The translations under genes were made by a program, and so were the position numbers. From contig NZ_CP109790.1 of NCBI RefSeq assembly GCF_025857195.1, positions 62,001-126,000 on the forward strand: a DNA stretch of 64,000 nt, read 5' to 3'. This DNA is from Leisingera thetidis (GTDB lineage: Bacteria > Pseudomonadota > Alphaproteobacteria > Rhodobacterales > Rhodobacteraceae). The notes below the pieces were generated by a model, which saw only the letters and a list, made by a program, of their open reading frames with translations, was not told where the DNA came from and did not search any database. Shown piece after piece: positions 42,820-51,000 of the stretch. The stretch's first letter is position 1, and each line of letters starts with the position of its first letter.

Positions 42820-44514
42820 ATGCGCGACACCTCCCACAACGGCTCCGATAGCGGCCCTGAAGGCGAGCCGCTGCTGCAAGTCCGCGGCCTGGATGTCTCC
42901 GTCCGCGACAAGAAGGGTCATGAGTTCAAAATCGTCGACGGCATTTCCTTTGACGTGCAGCCGGGCGAGGTGATTGCGCTGATCGGCGAGAGCGGCTCAG
43001 GCAAGACCACAATTTCGCTGGGCTGCATGGGCTATACCCGCCCCGGCTGCCACATCACCGGCGGCTCGGTGCATCTGGGCGGAACAAACGTGCTGGAGCA
43101 ATCCCTGTCCAAACTGCAAGAGCTGCGCGGCAAGGAGATCACCTATGTCGCGCAATCGGCAGCGGCCTCCTTCAACGGCGCCATGACAATTGACGCGCAG
43201 GTCATCGAAATCCCGGTCATCACCGGCGCCATGAGCCGCGAGGCGGCACTGGCCAAGGCGGCACGGCTCTACAACGACCTGGAGCTGCCGGACCCGGAAA
43301 ACATCGGCAAACGCTACCCGCATCAGGTCTCCGGCGGCCAGCTGCAGCGGCTGATGGCGGCGATGGCGATGATCAGCGATCCGCGGCTGCTGATCCTGGA
43401 CGAGCCGACCACGGCGCTGGACGTGACCACCCAGATCGAGGTGCTGCATTCCTTCAAGAAACTGATCCGCGAGAACAACACCGCAGCCATCTACGTGACT
43501 CACGACCTGTCGCTGGTGGCGCAGGTGGCCGACCACATCCTGGTGCTGAAAGACGGCCGGATGGTGGAATACGGACCCACCGAGCAGATCATCTCCAACC
43601 CGCAGCACGGTTACACCAAGGCGCTGATGGCCGCCGCTCACCTGATGCCGGAGGACATCCACGCCCCGCCCGTGGCGGCAGCGCAGGCGCCGCCGCTGCT
43701 GGAGGTGCGCGGCGTCACAGCCGGCTACGGACCGGGGCAAAGCATCATTGCCCTGCGCGGCATCGATCTGACTGTCAATGCCGGCGAAACCCTGGGCGTG
43801 ATCGGCGAGAGCGGCTCCGGCAAAACCACTCTGGGCCGCCTGATCTCCGGTCTGATGGGCGCCAAACAGGGCGGCGTTTATCTGGACGGGCAGCAGCTGC
43901 AGCATTCCGTCAGCCAGCGCTCCCGCGAGGAGCTGCGCCAGATCCAGTTCGCCTTCCAGATGGCCGACGTGGCGCTGAACCCGCGGCAACGGCTGAACAA
44001 GATCCTCAGCCGTCCGATGGTGTTCTACCGCGGCCTGTCCCAACGCGAGGCCACCAGGGAGGTGGCCCGCCTGCTGGAACGTGTCGGCCTGCCCACCGAT
44101 TTCGCCTGGCGCTTCCCGCCTGAGCTGTCGGGCGGCCAGCGCCAGCGGGTCAACCTCGCACGCGCCCTCGCCGCCCAGCCACGGCTGATCATCTGCGACG
44201 AGATCACCTCGGCGCTCGATACCATCGTGGCGCAGCAGATCCTCGACCTGCTGGAGGACCTGCAGGACGAACTCGGCCTCAGCTACATGTTCATCACCCA
44301 TGACATCGCCACGGTTTCAAAGATCTCCGAGCGGATCGCGGTGATGCGGCACGGGCGGATCGTGGCGCAGGGCCCGGTGGATCAGGTGCTGAAGCCTCCG
44401 TGCCACGAATACACCCAGCTTTTGCTCAATTCGGTGCCGGAGATGCGCACTGACTGGCTGGATGACGCGGTCGTTGAGCGGCGCAATCTGGTGGCAGCAC
44501 TGGACAATATATGA
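42820..44514 (+). CDS. Fused double ATPase of the peptide-type importer (DppD-DppF)
   Basis: This 564-residue protein carries two complete ABC ATPase domains in tandem. Each has a Walker A motif GESGSGKTT; the signatures are VSGGQLQR and LSGGQRQR; Walker B reads LLILDEPT and LIICDEIT. In most Dpp systems these are two proteins, so this is a fused form. It energises the permeases at 41005 and 41955 and the binding protein at 38386. I start at the ATG at 42820, two bases past the permease stop; an in-frame ATG at 42808 would add four residues. Confidence 0.9.
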   Translation: MRDTSHNGSDSGPEGEPLLQVRGLDVSVRDKKGHEFKIVDGISFDVQPGEVIALIGESGSGKTTISLGCMGYTRPGCHITGGSVHLGGTNVLEQSLSKLQELRGKEITYVAQSAAASFNGAMTIDAQVIEIPVITGAMSREAALAKAARLYNDLELPDPENIGKRYPHQVSGGQLQRLMAAMAMISDPRLLILDEPTTALDVTTQIEVLHSFKKLIRENNTAAIYVTHDLSLVAQVADHILVLKDGRMVEYGPTEQIISNPQHGYTKALMAAAHLMPEDIHAPPVAAAQAPPLLEVRGVTAGYGPGQSIIALRGIDLTVNAGETLGVIGESGSGKTTLGRLISGLMGAKQGGVYLDGQQLQHSVSQRSREELRQIQFAFQMADVALNPRQRLNKILSRPMVFYRGLSQREATREVARLLERVGLPTDFAWRFPPELSGGQRQRVNLARALAAQPRLIICDEITSALDTIVAQQILDLLEDLQDELGLSYMFITHDIATVSKISERIAVMRHGRIVAQGPVDQVLKPPCHEYTQLLLNSVPEMRTDWLDDAVVERRNLVAALDNI

Positions 44515-44595
44515 GTGTGCCTCGTTGAGGCAAGAAATTGGATCTGAAGCTGAAGGGCTCCAAGGATGAACAAGCCGTTCAAAGTCATGATGGAA

Positions 44596-44662
44596 GAAAC
44601 CTGGGCCGGAGCCTGCCGGGGCCTTTCCCCGCAACCAGGCACCAACCTTCAGGAGATCAGCA
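44596..44662 (+). ncRNA. Candidate structured leader A, before the flavoprotein gene
   Basis: This 67-base leader aligns with the leader at 47971. Both begin GAAACCTGGGCCGG, then one variable base and GC. After five variable bases comes GGGG-N5-CCCC (44618-44630 here) with different loop bases, then G(C)AACCA, and CAGGAGA exactly six bases before an ATG. Here CCTGG at the 5' side can also pair with CCAGG at 44635-44639. The shared sequence includes the ribosome site, so translation control is the natural idea. I do not recognise it as a known riboswitch class. Confidence 0.55.
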
Positions 44663-44767
44663 ATGGCAAGCCGCCTCTTTGGCCATCAGACCGGCTCTTC
44701 GGACAAGACACCTAACCCTCAACATTCAGCCACATGCCGCCCAGGCAAACACGAGGTGCTGCCATGA
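44663..44767 (+). CDS. Possible 34-residue leader peptide, coupled to the flavoprotein gene
   Basis: A small reading frame (MASRLFGHQTGSSDKTP onward) starts at the ATG that stands at the same place relative to leader A as the MttB-family start stands to leader B. It has AGGAG six bases upstream, and its TGA overlaps the ATG of the flavoprotein gene by four bases. This suggests translational coupling: the leader RNA may control this peptide and thereby the flavoprotein. The composition (Ser, Pro, His, Thr rich) does not look like a folded protein. It could also be a remnant of a deleted gene. Confidence 0.4.
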   Translation: MASRLFGHQTGSSDKTPNPQHSATCRPGKHEVLP

Positions 44768-47160
44768 ACACGGCAGCGCGGGTTGTTGTCATCGGCGGCG
44801 GCGTGGTCGGCTGCTCCATCCTCTACCATCTGGCCAAAAACGGCTGGCGCGACGTGATGCTGCTGGAGCGGCAGGAACTCACCTCCGGCTCCAGCTGGCA
44901 CGCGGCGGGCGGGCTGTTCACCGTGGTGCGGCCCAACGCGGCGGCGGAGATGCACCGCTACACCTTCCAGATCTACCGCGAGCTGGAACAGGAACGAGGC
45001 CAGCCCTGCGGCTTCCATTTCACCGGCGGCCTCAACATCTGCCGCACCCAGGACGAGATCGACAGCAACGCCATGATGCAAAGCGCCTGCCGCCGGCTGG
45101 GGATCGAGGGCCATTTCATCTCGCTGCAGGAAGCCAAGGCAAAGGCACCGGTGCTGGACACCTCGCACATGATCGGCGCCTTCTGGGAGGAGGAGGGCGG
45201 CCATGTCGACCCGGCCTCCGCCACCAACGCCTTTGCCGCCGCCGCGCGGCAGTTGAGCGCCACCACCCACCGTCACACCCCGGTCACCGCCACCAACCAG
45301 CGCGCTGACGGCACTTGGGACGTAGTGACGGACAAGGGCACCATCCATGCCGAATATGTCGTCAACGCCGCCGGCCTCTGGGGCCGCGAAGTCGCCCGGA
45401 TGGCCGGGATCGAACTGCCCTTGATGCCGGTCGAGCACCACTACCTGGTGACCGAAAACATCCCCCTCATTGAAAGCCTCGGCTTCGAACTGCCGCAGAT
45501 CAACGACAATGAAACCGGCTCTTATGCGCGGCAGGAGGGCATGGGGATGCTGCTTGGCGCCTATGAGGACAAGATGACCCATTGGGCCAAGGACGGCACC
45601 CCGCTGGACTTCGGCCACGAACTCTTGCCCGACAATCTGGACTGCATGGAGTGGAACTTCGAAAAATCGGTCGAGATCATGCCCTGTCTGGGCGAGGCCG
45701 GCGTCAAGCGGGTGATCAACGGCCCGATGATCTTCTCTCCCGACCTGTCGCCGCTGATCGGCCCGCACCCCGCCCTGCGCAACTATTTCTGCGCCAACGG
45801 GGTGATGGCCGGCTTCAACCAGGGCGGCGGCATCGGCCGGGTGATCGCGGAGTGGATCATCGGCGGCGAGCCGGAGATCGACATCTTCAACTGGGATGTG
45901 ACCCGCTTCGGAGATTTCGCGACCAGGAAATACACCGAGGACATGACCCGGTATTTCTATGAAAACCGGTCCGAGAAAACCTTCCCCTACCAAAGCTTTC
46001 CCGCCGCCCGGCCGCAGGCAAAATCCCCCATCCATGACCGCCTCGCGCAGGCGGGCGCGGTGTTTGGCACCGGTTTCGGACGCGAGCACGCCACCTGGTT
46101 CGCATCCGAAGGTATGGAGGCGGAGGACAGCCTAACCTACCGCCAACCCAATTGGTGGAAACCCGTCGCCGAGGAGGGCAGGCGCCTGCGCGAAGGGGCA
46201 GGGCTTTTCGAATTCTCCGACATGGCCAAATTCGAGGTCTCCGGCCCGAATGCCGAAGCCTGGCTCGACCGCATCATGGCCAACCGCCTGCCCAAAACCG
46301 GACGGCTGTGCCTCACGCCAATGCTGTCGGACAAGGGCAAGGTGATCGGCGATTTCACTGTCTCCAACCTCGGGGACCGCTATCTGATCGTCGGCACCTA
46401 CGCAATGCAGCTGGCCTACCTGCGCCACTTCCGCAAATACCTGCCCGCCGGCGGCGTCACGCTCAGGAACCTGTCGGACGAACTGTCCGGTCTCGCCCTG
46501 GCCGGCCCGAAGGCACAGGCCATCATGGCAACGCTCACCGATCAGCCGATGGACAGCAGTTCCTTCCGCTTTATGGATGCCAGGGAGATTACGCTGGCCG
46601 GGGTGCCGGGTGTGATTGCCCTGCGCGTCTCCTACACCGGGGAAACCGGCTATGAGCTTTACATGGCCCCGGACCGCCAGCCGCAGATCTTCGATGCCCT
46701 GCGCGAATGCGGTGCGGACCTGTGCGGCCTGCGCGCGCTGATGATGCTGCGGCTGGAGAAAAGCTACCCGGCGTGGGGGCTGGAGATCACTTCCGACTAC
46801 TATGCCCATGAATGCGGGATGATGCACCACGTGAAGCTCGGCAAGGGCGAGTTCATCGGCCGGGAAGCCGCCCAGAACTATGGCCCGCCGCGCGAACTCC
46901 CGATCACCCTGACAGTCGAGGCCGGCGATCTGGCGATCTGGGGCGACGAGGCGATCTTCCTGGACGGCCAGCCCGTCGGTTATGTTTCTTCGGGAGGCTG
47001 GGGGCCGGTCACAGAACGGCATATCGCGCTAGGATATGTGCCGCCCGGGGCGTATCGCGAGGGTGGCGACTATGCGGTGGAGATTCTCGGGCGGTTGCGC
47101 AAGGCCCGATTGGCGCCCGAGGCACTCTACGATCCCTCCGGCGGCAAAATGCGCCGCTGA
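44764..47160 (+). CDS. Dimethylglycine dehydrogenase-like flavoprotein with GcvT domains
   Basis: This 798-residue protein has an N-terminal DAO-type FAD domain (VVVIGGGVVGCSILYHLAK, residues 7-25). H46 in SGSSWHAAGG corresponds to the histidine that binds FAD covalently in dimethylglycine and sarcosine dehydrogenases. The C-terminal half (from about residue 440) is a GcvT-type tetrahydrofolate domain (LSDELSGLALAGPKAQ, SYTGETGYELYM, LRLEKSYPAWGLEI). It should oxidise an N-methyl amine and transfer the carbon to folate. It lies between the importer and an MttB-family gene. Dimethylglycine is the default substrate guess; related proteins act on sarcosine and other N-methyl compounds. The ATG at 44764 has GAGGTG upstream. 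Confidence 0.82.
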   Translation: MNTAARVVVIGGGVVGCSILYHLAKNGWRDVMLLERQELTSGSSWHAAGGLFTVVRPNAAAEMHRYTFQIYRELEQERGQPCGFHFTGGLNICRTQDEIDSNAMMQSACRRLGIEGHFISLQEAKAKAPVLDTSHMIGAFWEEEGGHVDPASATNAFAAAARQLSATTHRHTPVTATNQRADGTWDVVTDKGTIHAEYVVNAAGLWGREVARMAGIELPLMPVEHHYLVTENIPLIESLGFELPQINDNETGSYARQEGMGMLLGAYEDKMTHWAKDGTPLDFGHELLPDNLDCMEWNFEKSVEIMPCLGEAGVKRVINGPMIFSPDLSPLIGPHPALRNYFCANGVMAGFNQGGGIGRVIAEWIIGGEPEIDIFNWDVTRFGDFATRKYTEDMTRYFYENRSEKTFPYQSFPAARPQAKSPIHDRLAQAGAVFGTGFGREHATWFASEGMEAEDSLTYRQPNWWKPVAEEGRRLREGAGLFEFSDMAKFEVSGPNAEAWLDRIMANRLPKTGRLCLTPMLSDKGKVIGDFTVSNLGDRYLIVGTYAMQLAYLRHFRKYLPAGGVTLRNLSDELSGLALAGPKAQAIMATLTDQPMDSSSFRFMDAREITLAGVPGVIALRVSYTGETGYELYMAPDRQPQIFDALRECGADLCGLRALMMLRLEKSYPAWGLEITSDYYAHECGMMHHVKLGKGEFIGREAAQNYGPPRELPITLTVEAGDLAIWGDEAIFLDGQPVGYVSSGGWGPVTERHIALGYVPPGAYREGGDYAVEILGRLRKARLAPEALYDPSGGKMRR

Positions 47161-47176
47161 CCAAAGGAGCGACAGG

Positions 47177-47926
47177 ATGATTGTGACAGGTGGACATTCC
47201 TATCAGGGCTACAGCGTCGGCATTCTGATGTTCGACAACAAGCGCTTTCCCATGCCGCCCGGCGATGTCGGCAACGCGACGAGCTATCCGTTTCCGGTGC
47301 TTCTTCGCCAGATCAAGGGGCTGGAGGACAACCCCTTTCCGCCGTTGACGCGTCCGGATGGCAGCTATACGCCCGAAGTGCAGATGTGTATCGACGCGGC
47401 GGTTCAGATGGAACGCGACGGGGTGCGGGCCATCGCAATGTGCTGCGGCTTCTTTTCGCTGATCCAGCCTGTGCTGGCCAAACACGTCGCGATCCCCGTC
47501 ATGACCTCGCCGTTGATGATGTTGCCGGTCATCCGGCAGATGATCCGACCGGATCAGTCCGTTCTGGTCGTAACGGCGGCGGCGCAGTTGCTGGCGAGTG
47601 AATTCTTCACGGCGGTGGGCGCGGATCTGAATGACCGGATCACGCTGGCGGGTCTGGACGGCTCGGAGGTCTTCAACGCCATGTGCATGGGCGGATCAGA
47701 AATCACCTGCGATGCCGACGTGCTGCGCGCCGATGTATTGGCGGCAGTTGACGAGGGCAGGAAACGGGATCCGAATATCGGTGCGGTTCTTCTGGAATGT
47801 ACCAGCCTGCCGCCCTTCGCCTGCGATGCAGGCGAGGCTGCGGGGCTGCCGGTTTTTGATTTCATTGCCTGTGTCGAGTGGCTGCACCGGGCCGTGGCGC
47901 CGAAACGCTATTCGGGATATATCTGA
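47177..47926 (+). CDS. Asp/Glu/hydantoin racemase family protein
   Basis: This 249-residue protein has the two cysteines typical of cofactor-independent amino-acid racemases and maleate isomerases: one in AIAMCCGFFSLI and one in VLLECTSLPPFA. The N-terminus IVTGGHSYQGYSVGILMFD contains a substrate-loop glycine pattern. AAAGGAG lies seven bases before the ATG, 16 bases after the flavoprotein stop, so they are co-transcribed. It may racemise a demethylated amino acid or act as a decarboxylase/isomerase. The specific substrate cannot be read from sequence. Confidence 0.7.
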   Translation: MIVTGGHSYQGYSVGILMFDNKRFPMPPGDVGNATSYPFPVLLRQIKGLEDNPFPPLTRPDGSYTPEVQMCIDAAVQMERDGVRAIAMCCGFFSLIQPVLAKHVAIPVMTSPLMMLPVIRQMIRPDQSVLVVTAAAQLLASEFFTAVGADLNDRITLAGLDGSEVFNAMCMGGSEITCDADVLRADVLAAVDEGRKRDPNIGAVLLECTSLPPFACDAGEAAGLPVFDFIACVEWLHRAVAPKRYSGYI

Positions 47927-47970
47927 AGAGGATGGATGCGATGCAGATATCACGCGCGGTCGTGCGCCGG

Positions 47971-48034
47971 GAAACCTGGGCCGGGGCGGAAAGGGGTGCC
48001 ACCCCGAACCACACCCCGAAACAGGAGAACACCC
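47971..48034 (+). ncRNA. Candidate structured leader B, before the MttB-family gene
   Basis: Homologous to leader A at 44596. GAAACCTGGGCCGG starts at 47971, the GGGG-N5-CCCC stem is at 47993-48005 (loop TGCCA instead of CCTTT), AACCA at 48007, and CAGGAGA at 48022, six bases before the MttB-family ATG. The interval from GAAACC to GGGG is 22 bases in both. Conserved stem with changed loop argues for an RNA element rather than coding sequence. Confidence 0.55.
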
Positions 48035-49558
48035 ATGTCCCGCCGCCGCCGTTCCATCCGCCAGTCCCGTAACACTGGCTTTACCCAGCGCCCCTTTGGC
48101 GAGGTCCGCAATCCGCTTGCGCCCACCGAACTGATCTCGGCCGATCAGGTCGAAACCATCCACCACGCCAGCCTCAGGGTGCTGCGCGACATCGGCCTCA
48201 AGGTCGACAGCGCCGTCGCGCGCGGCCTGCTGGCCAAGGCCGGCGCCGATGTCGACGGCGCCACCAACCGCGTCCGCTTCGACCCGGCCATGGCCGAGGA
48301 AATGCTGACCGGCATCCCCTCCGAATTCACCATCCATGCCCGCAACCCGGCGAAAACCGTGACCGTGGGCGGCAGCTCCATGGCCTTTGCAACCGTCAGC
48401 GGCCCCTCCTTCGTCTCCGACCTCGACCGGGGCCGCCGGGCCGGCACGCTGGAGGACATGCGCAACTTCGTGAAGCTCTCCGCCTCTCTCAACATCTTCC
48501 ACCACGAGGGCGGGGCCGGCTGCGAACCGCTGGAGCTGCCGCCGGAAACCCGCCACCTCGACATGATGCTGGCCCAGACCACGCTCTGCGACAAAGGCTG
48601 GCAGCCCTGCTGGCTGAACTCCGCAGAACGTGCCCGAGACTGCATCGAGATGGCCAAGATCGCCCTGCAGACCGACGACGAGGGCCTGCGCGCCCGCCCC
48701 GGCATCATCGGCGGCATCAACACCAACTCGCCGCTCCTGCTGGACGACAGCCAGGCCGAGGGGCTGATCGAGTTTGCCCGCGCGGGCCAGCCGATCCATG
48801 TCACCCCCTTCACCCTGGCCGGCGCCATGAGCCCGGCCACCATCGGCGGCTCGCTGGTGCAGCAGAACGCCGAGGCGCTGGCCGGCATCATCCTGGGCCA
48901 GGCCGCCTGCCGCGGCGCGCCGGTGTTTTACGGCCATTTCACCTCCAACGTGGACATGAAGACCGGCTCCCCCGCCTTCGGCACGCCCGAATACGCCCAA
49001 TCGGTGCTGGTCTCCGGCCAGATGGCGCGGCGCTACGGGCTGCCGATCCGCTCCTCCAACACCACCGCGTCGGCCTGTGTCGATGCGCAGGCCGCTTATG
49101 AAAGCGACATGTCGATCAACGCCTGCATACAAGGCCATATCAATGTCATGATGCACGCCGGCGGCTGGCTGGAGGGCGGTCTGACCTGCTCGTTCGAGAA
49201 GCTGATCCTGGATGCCGAGCTGCTGCAGATGCAGGCAGCTCTGCTCGAGCCCATCGACCTCAGCGACGACGCCCTGGGCCTTGAGGCCATCGCCGAGGTC
49301 GGGCCGGCTGGCCATTTCTTCGGCACCGCCCATACGCTGGACCGCTACGAGACAGCTTTCTACAGCCCGATTCTCTCCGACTGGCGCAATTATGAGACCT
49401 GGCGCGACGACGGCGCCAAAACCGCCACCCAGCGCGCCAACGGGATCTGGAAGCAGCTGCTGAATGATTATGAAAAGCCGCCCATTGATCCGGCTGTGGA
49501 AGAGGAACTCGAAGCCTATGCCGCCAAACGCAAGGAGGAGATTGGCGCAGCACCCTGA
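48035..49558 (+). CDS. MttB-family (trimethylamine methyltransferase-like) protein, non-pyrrolysine
   Basis: This 507-residue protein belongs to the MttB superfamily (COG5598). Methyltransferases of this type pass a methyl group from a quaternary or tertiary amine to a corrinoid protein. Recognisable segments are LRDIGLKVDSAVARGLL, GGINTNSPLLLDD and MMHAGGWLEGGLTCSFEKL. There is no in-frame amber codon, so it is of the pyrrolysine-free kind, whose members include glycine betaine and proline betaine methyltransferases. No corrinoid protein or reactivase gene is in this window. The N-terminus is basic (MSRRRRSIRQSR). The start is fixed by CAGGAGA six bases upstream, part of leader B. Confidence 0.85.
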   Translation: MSRRRRSIRQSRNTGFTQRPFGEVRNPLAPTELISADQVETIHHASLRVLRDIGLKVDSAVARGLLAKAGADVDGATNRVRFDPAMAEEMLTGIPSEFTIHARNPAKTVTVGGSSMAFATVSGPSFVSDLDRGRRAGTLEDMRNFVKLSASLNIFHHEGGAGCEPLELPPETRHLDMMLAQTTLCDKGWQPCWLNSAERARDCIEMAKIALQTDDEGLRARPGIIGGINTNSPLLLDDSQAEGLIEFARAGQPIHVTPFTLAGAMSPATIGGSLVQQNAEALAGIILGQAACRGAPVFYGHFTSNVDMKTGSPAFGTPEYAQSVLVSGQMARRYGLPIRSSNTTASACVDAQAAYESDMSINACIQGHINVMMHAGGWLEGGLTCSFEKLILDAELLQMQAALLEPIDLSDDALGLEAIAEVGPAGHFFGTAHTLDRYETAFYSPILSDWRNYETWRDDGAKTATQRANGIWKQLLNDYEKPPIDPAVEEELEAYAAKRKEEIGAAP

Positions 49559-49817
49559 CGCCGTCGGCCGCGCCGTGCCGGCAGCCCCAAGCGCAAACGC
49601 CCGCCTGGCGCGGCGGGCGCAACACCGCAGGGAGCGCAACGGCGGACGCCGCGCCGCCGCAATCCGCCGCAGTCCGCCTCAATGCCGGGAATATTGCCGC
49701 CGCCGGCCCTCTCCCTCACGGCCGGCCCCTTCAGCGGCCGTCCCCGCATGCCCGGTGCCACCGGGCGCGATACCGGCAGTCCTTGCCAGCTGCGAGCGCC
49801 GCTCCTGCCGCTTCGGC
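49559..49817. other. GC-rich gap between the MttB-family gene and the convergent Rieske gene
   Basis: No gene is supported here. A hairpin CGCCCGCC (49598-49605) / GGCGGGCG (49612-49619) with a six-base loop could end the MttB-family transcript, though it lacks a T-run. The rest is very GC-rich, and reading frames through it have neither a ribosome site nor a recognisable domain. Confidence 0.5.
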
Positions 49818-50963
49818 TCACAATTCCCGGTCGGCGCCCAGCATCCGGCCCATATAGCCCAGGAAGTCCCAGATCGTGCCTTCCAGATCGTCCGGCGCCA
49901 GCGGGCCGCTCTGGTAATACCGCGTGTTCTGCGCCACTTGCAGGGTCTCCAGCTTCTCCCTGTCTTCCGCGTTGAAGGACTTGCAGAGATCGACATAGGC
50001 CGCAACCTCCGGATCTTCCGGATCCTCCTTGAACCCGGCAATGCCCCAGCGGATCGCCACCTTGTCCGCCCCCTTCGGGCGCAGGCAAAGGTACAGCGTG
50101 TAGTTCGCCGCCACCGCCACCACAAAGCTGGGAAAGATGTTGAACAGCACGGTATTGCGCTGCTCATCCTCTGTCATGTCTTCATGGAAGGGGCCGCGCG
50201 GCGGATATTGCGGGTCATAATAGGACCGGTAGGCAGTCCACCGAGCCTCCCCCGGCACCTTGCGGCACAGCTGTGTCGGCGTCATCGGCTGCAGCGTCTT
50301 GGGGTGGGTCGCAAACAGGTGGTACCCCTCCATGAAGTTCTCGGTCAGGTTCTTCCAATTTGTGTTCCAGACCGCTTCATCGGTGAACAGCAGGTTGCGC
50401 TGCTCATTGTGATAGTTGCGCAGAACGCCCTGCAGGGAGTCCAGCTGCGGCGCCAGCGGATCGGCGGTGCCGTCCAGATTGACAAAGATGAAACTGCTCC
50501 AGATTTCGGACCTGAACTGCGGCAGGCGGCAGCCCTTGATCTCGAAGTTCTTCGCCGTCTTCATCAGCGGCGCGGTCTTCAGCCGGCCATCGGTGTCATA
50601 GGTCCAGGCATGGTACTGGCAGACAAAACTGCGCCGGTTGCCGCTGGCTTGGGTTTCGACCATGTTGCCGCGGTGGCGGCAGACATTCGACAGCACATGC
50701 ACCCCGCCATCGTGCCCGCGCGAGACCAGAAGCTGCTCGCCAACGATTTCAGTGGTGTAGAAGTCGCCCGGCTCCGGAATCTCGCCTGCATGGCCGACAC
50801 ACACCCATTCCCGCCTGAACAGGTGTTCCTTCTCAAGCTCCAGAAAATCCTCTGAAGTGTAAAACCCGGACGGCATCGTGCGGGCCTGCTCCCGGTCCAG
50901 TTTCTTCAGATCGGTCAATTCCTGGCGCAGCGCTTCGGCGGTGATCGCATCGGTGACGGGCAT
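49818..50963 (-). CDS. Rieske oxygenase, quaternary-ammonium (CntA/GbcA-like) type
   Basis: This 381-residue oxygenase alpha subunit has a Rieske site (C95, H97 in NVCRHRGN; C115, H118 in VCQYHAW) and an iron site in NLTENFMEGYHLFATH. In that motif E212 stands where naphthalene dioxygenase has its bridging aspartate, with H215 and H220 as iron ligands. A bridging glutamate is known from carnitine monooxygenase CntA and related enzymes of quaternary ammonium compounds, which supports N-demethylation or C-N cleavage of a betaine-like substrate. The ATG has AAGGA five bases upstream. A perfect 18-bp operator lies 19 bases before it. No reductase gene is adjacent. Confidence 0.85.
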   Translation of the reverse strand: MPVTDAITAEALRQELTDLKKLDREQARTMPSGFYTSEDFLELEKEHLFRREWVCVGHAGEIPEPGDFYTTEIVGEQLLVSRGHDGGVHVLSNVCRHRGNMVETQASGNRRSFVCQYHAWTYDTDGRLKTAPLMKTAKNFEIKGCRLPQFRSEIWSSFIFVNLDGTADPLAPQLDSLQGVLRNYHNEQRNLLFTDEAVWNTNWKNLTENFMEGYHLFATHPKTLQPMTPTQLCRKVPGEARWTAYRSYYDPQYPPRGPFHEDMTEDEQRNTVLFNIFPSFVVAVAANYTLYLCLRPKGADKVAIRWGIAGFKEDPEDPEVAAYVDLCKSFNAEDREKLETLQVAQNTRYYQSGPLAPDDLEGTIWDFLGYMGRMLGADREL

Positions 50964-50982
50964 CTGATTCCTTCAGCCTCCT

Positions 50983-51000
50983 AATCTGTGATCACAGATT
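50983..51000. promoter_or_regulatory. GntR regulon operator 6 (Rieske gene)
   Basis: This is the best copy of the motif: the CTGTGATCACAG core (50986-50997) extends to an 18-bp perfect palindrome with AAT and ATT flanks. It lies 19 bases upstream of the Rieske start and ties this gene to the GntR regulon 10 kb away. Confidence 0.78.

Noticed and set aside
49516..50088. 190-codon minus-strand open frame overlapping the Rieske gene 3' end
   Set aside because: It is another frame of the Rieske gene and the GC-rich gap, with glycine/arginine-rich composition and no ribosome site.
35861..51000. Reading the CTGTGATCACAG sites as CRP/FNR-type boxes
   Set aside because: CRP sites have TGTGA and TCACA separated by six bases; here the halves are fused without spacer. 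A GntR gene with the site in its own promoter region is a better explanation.
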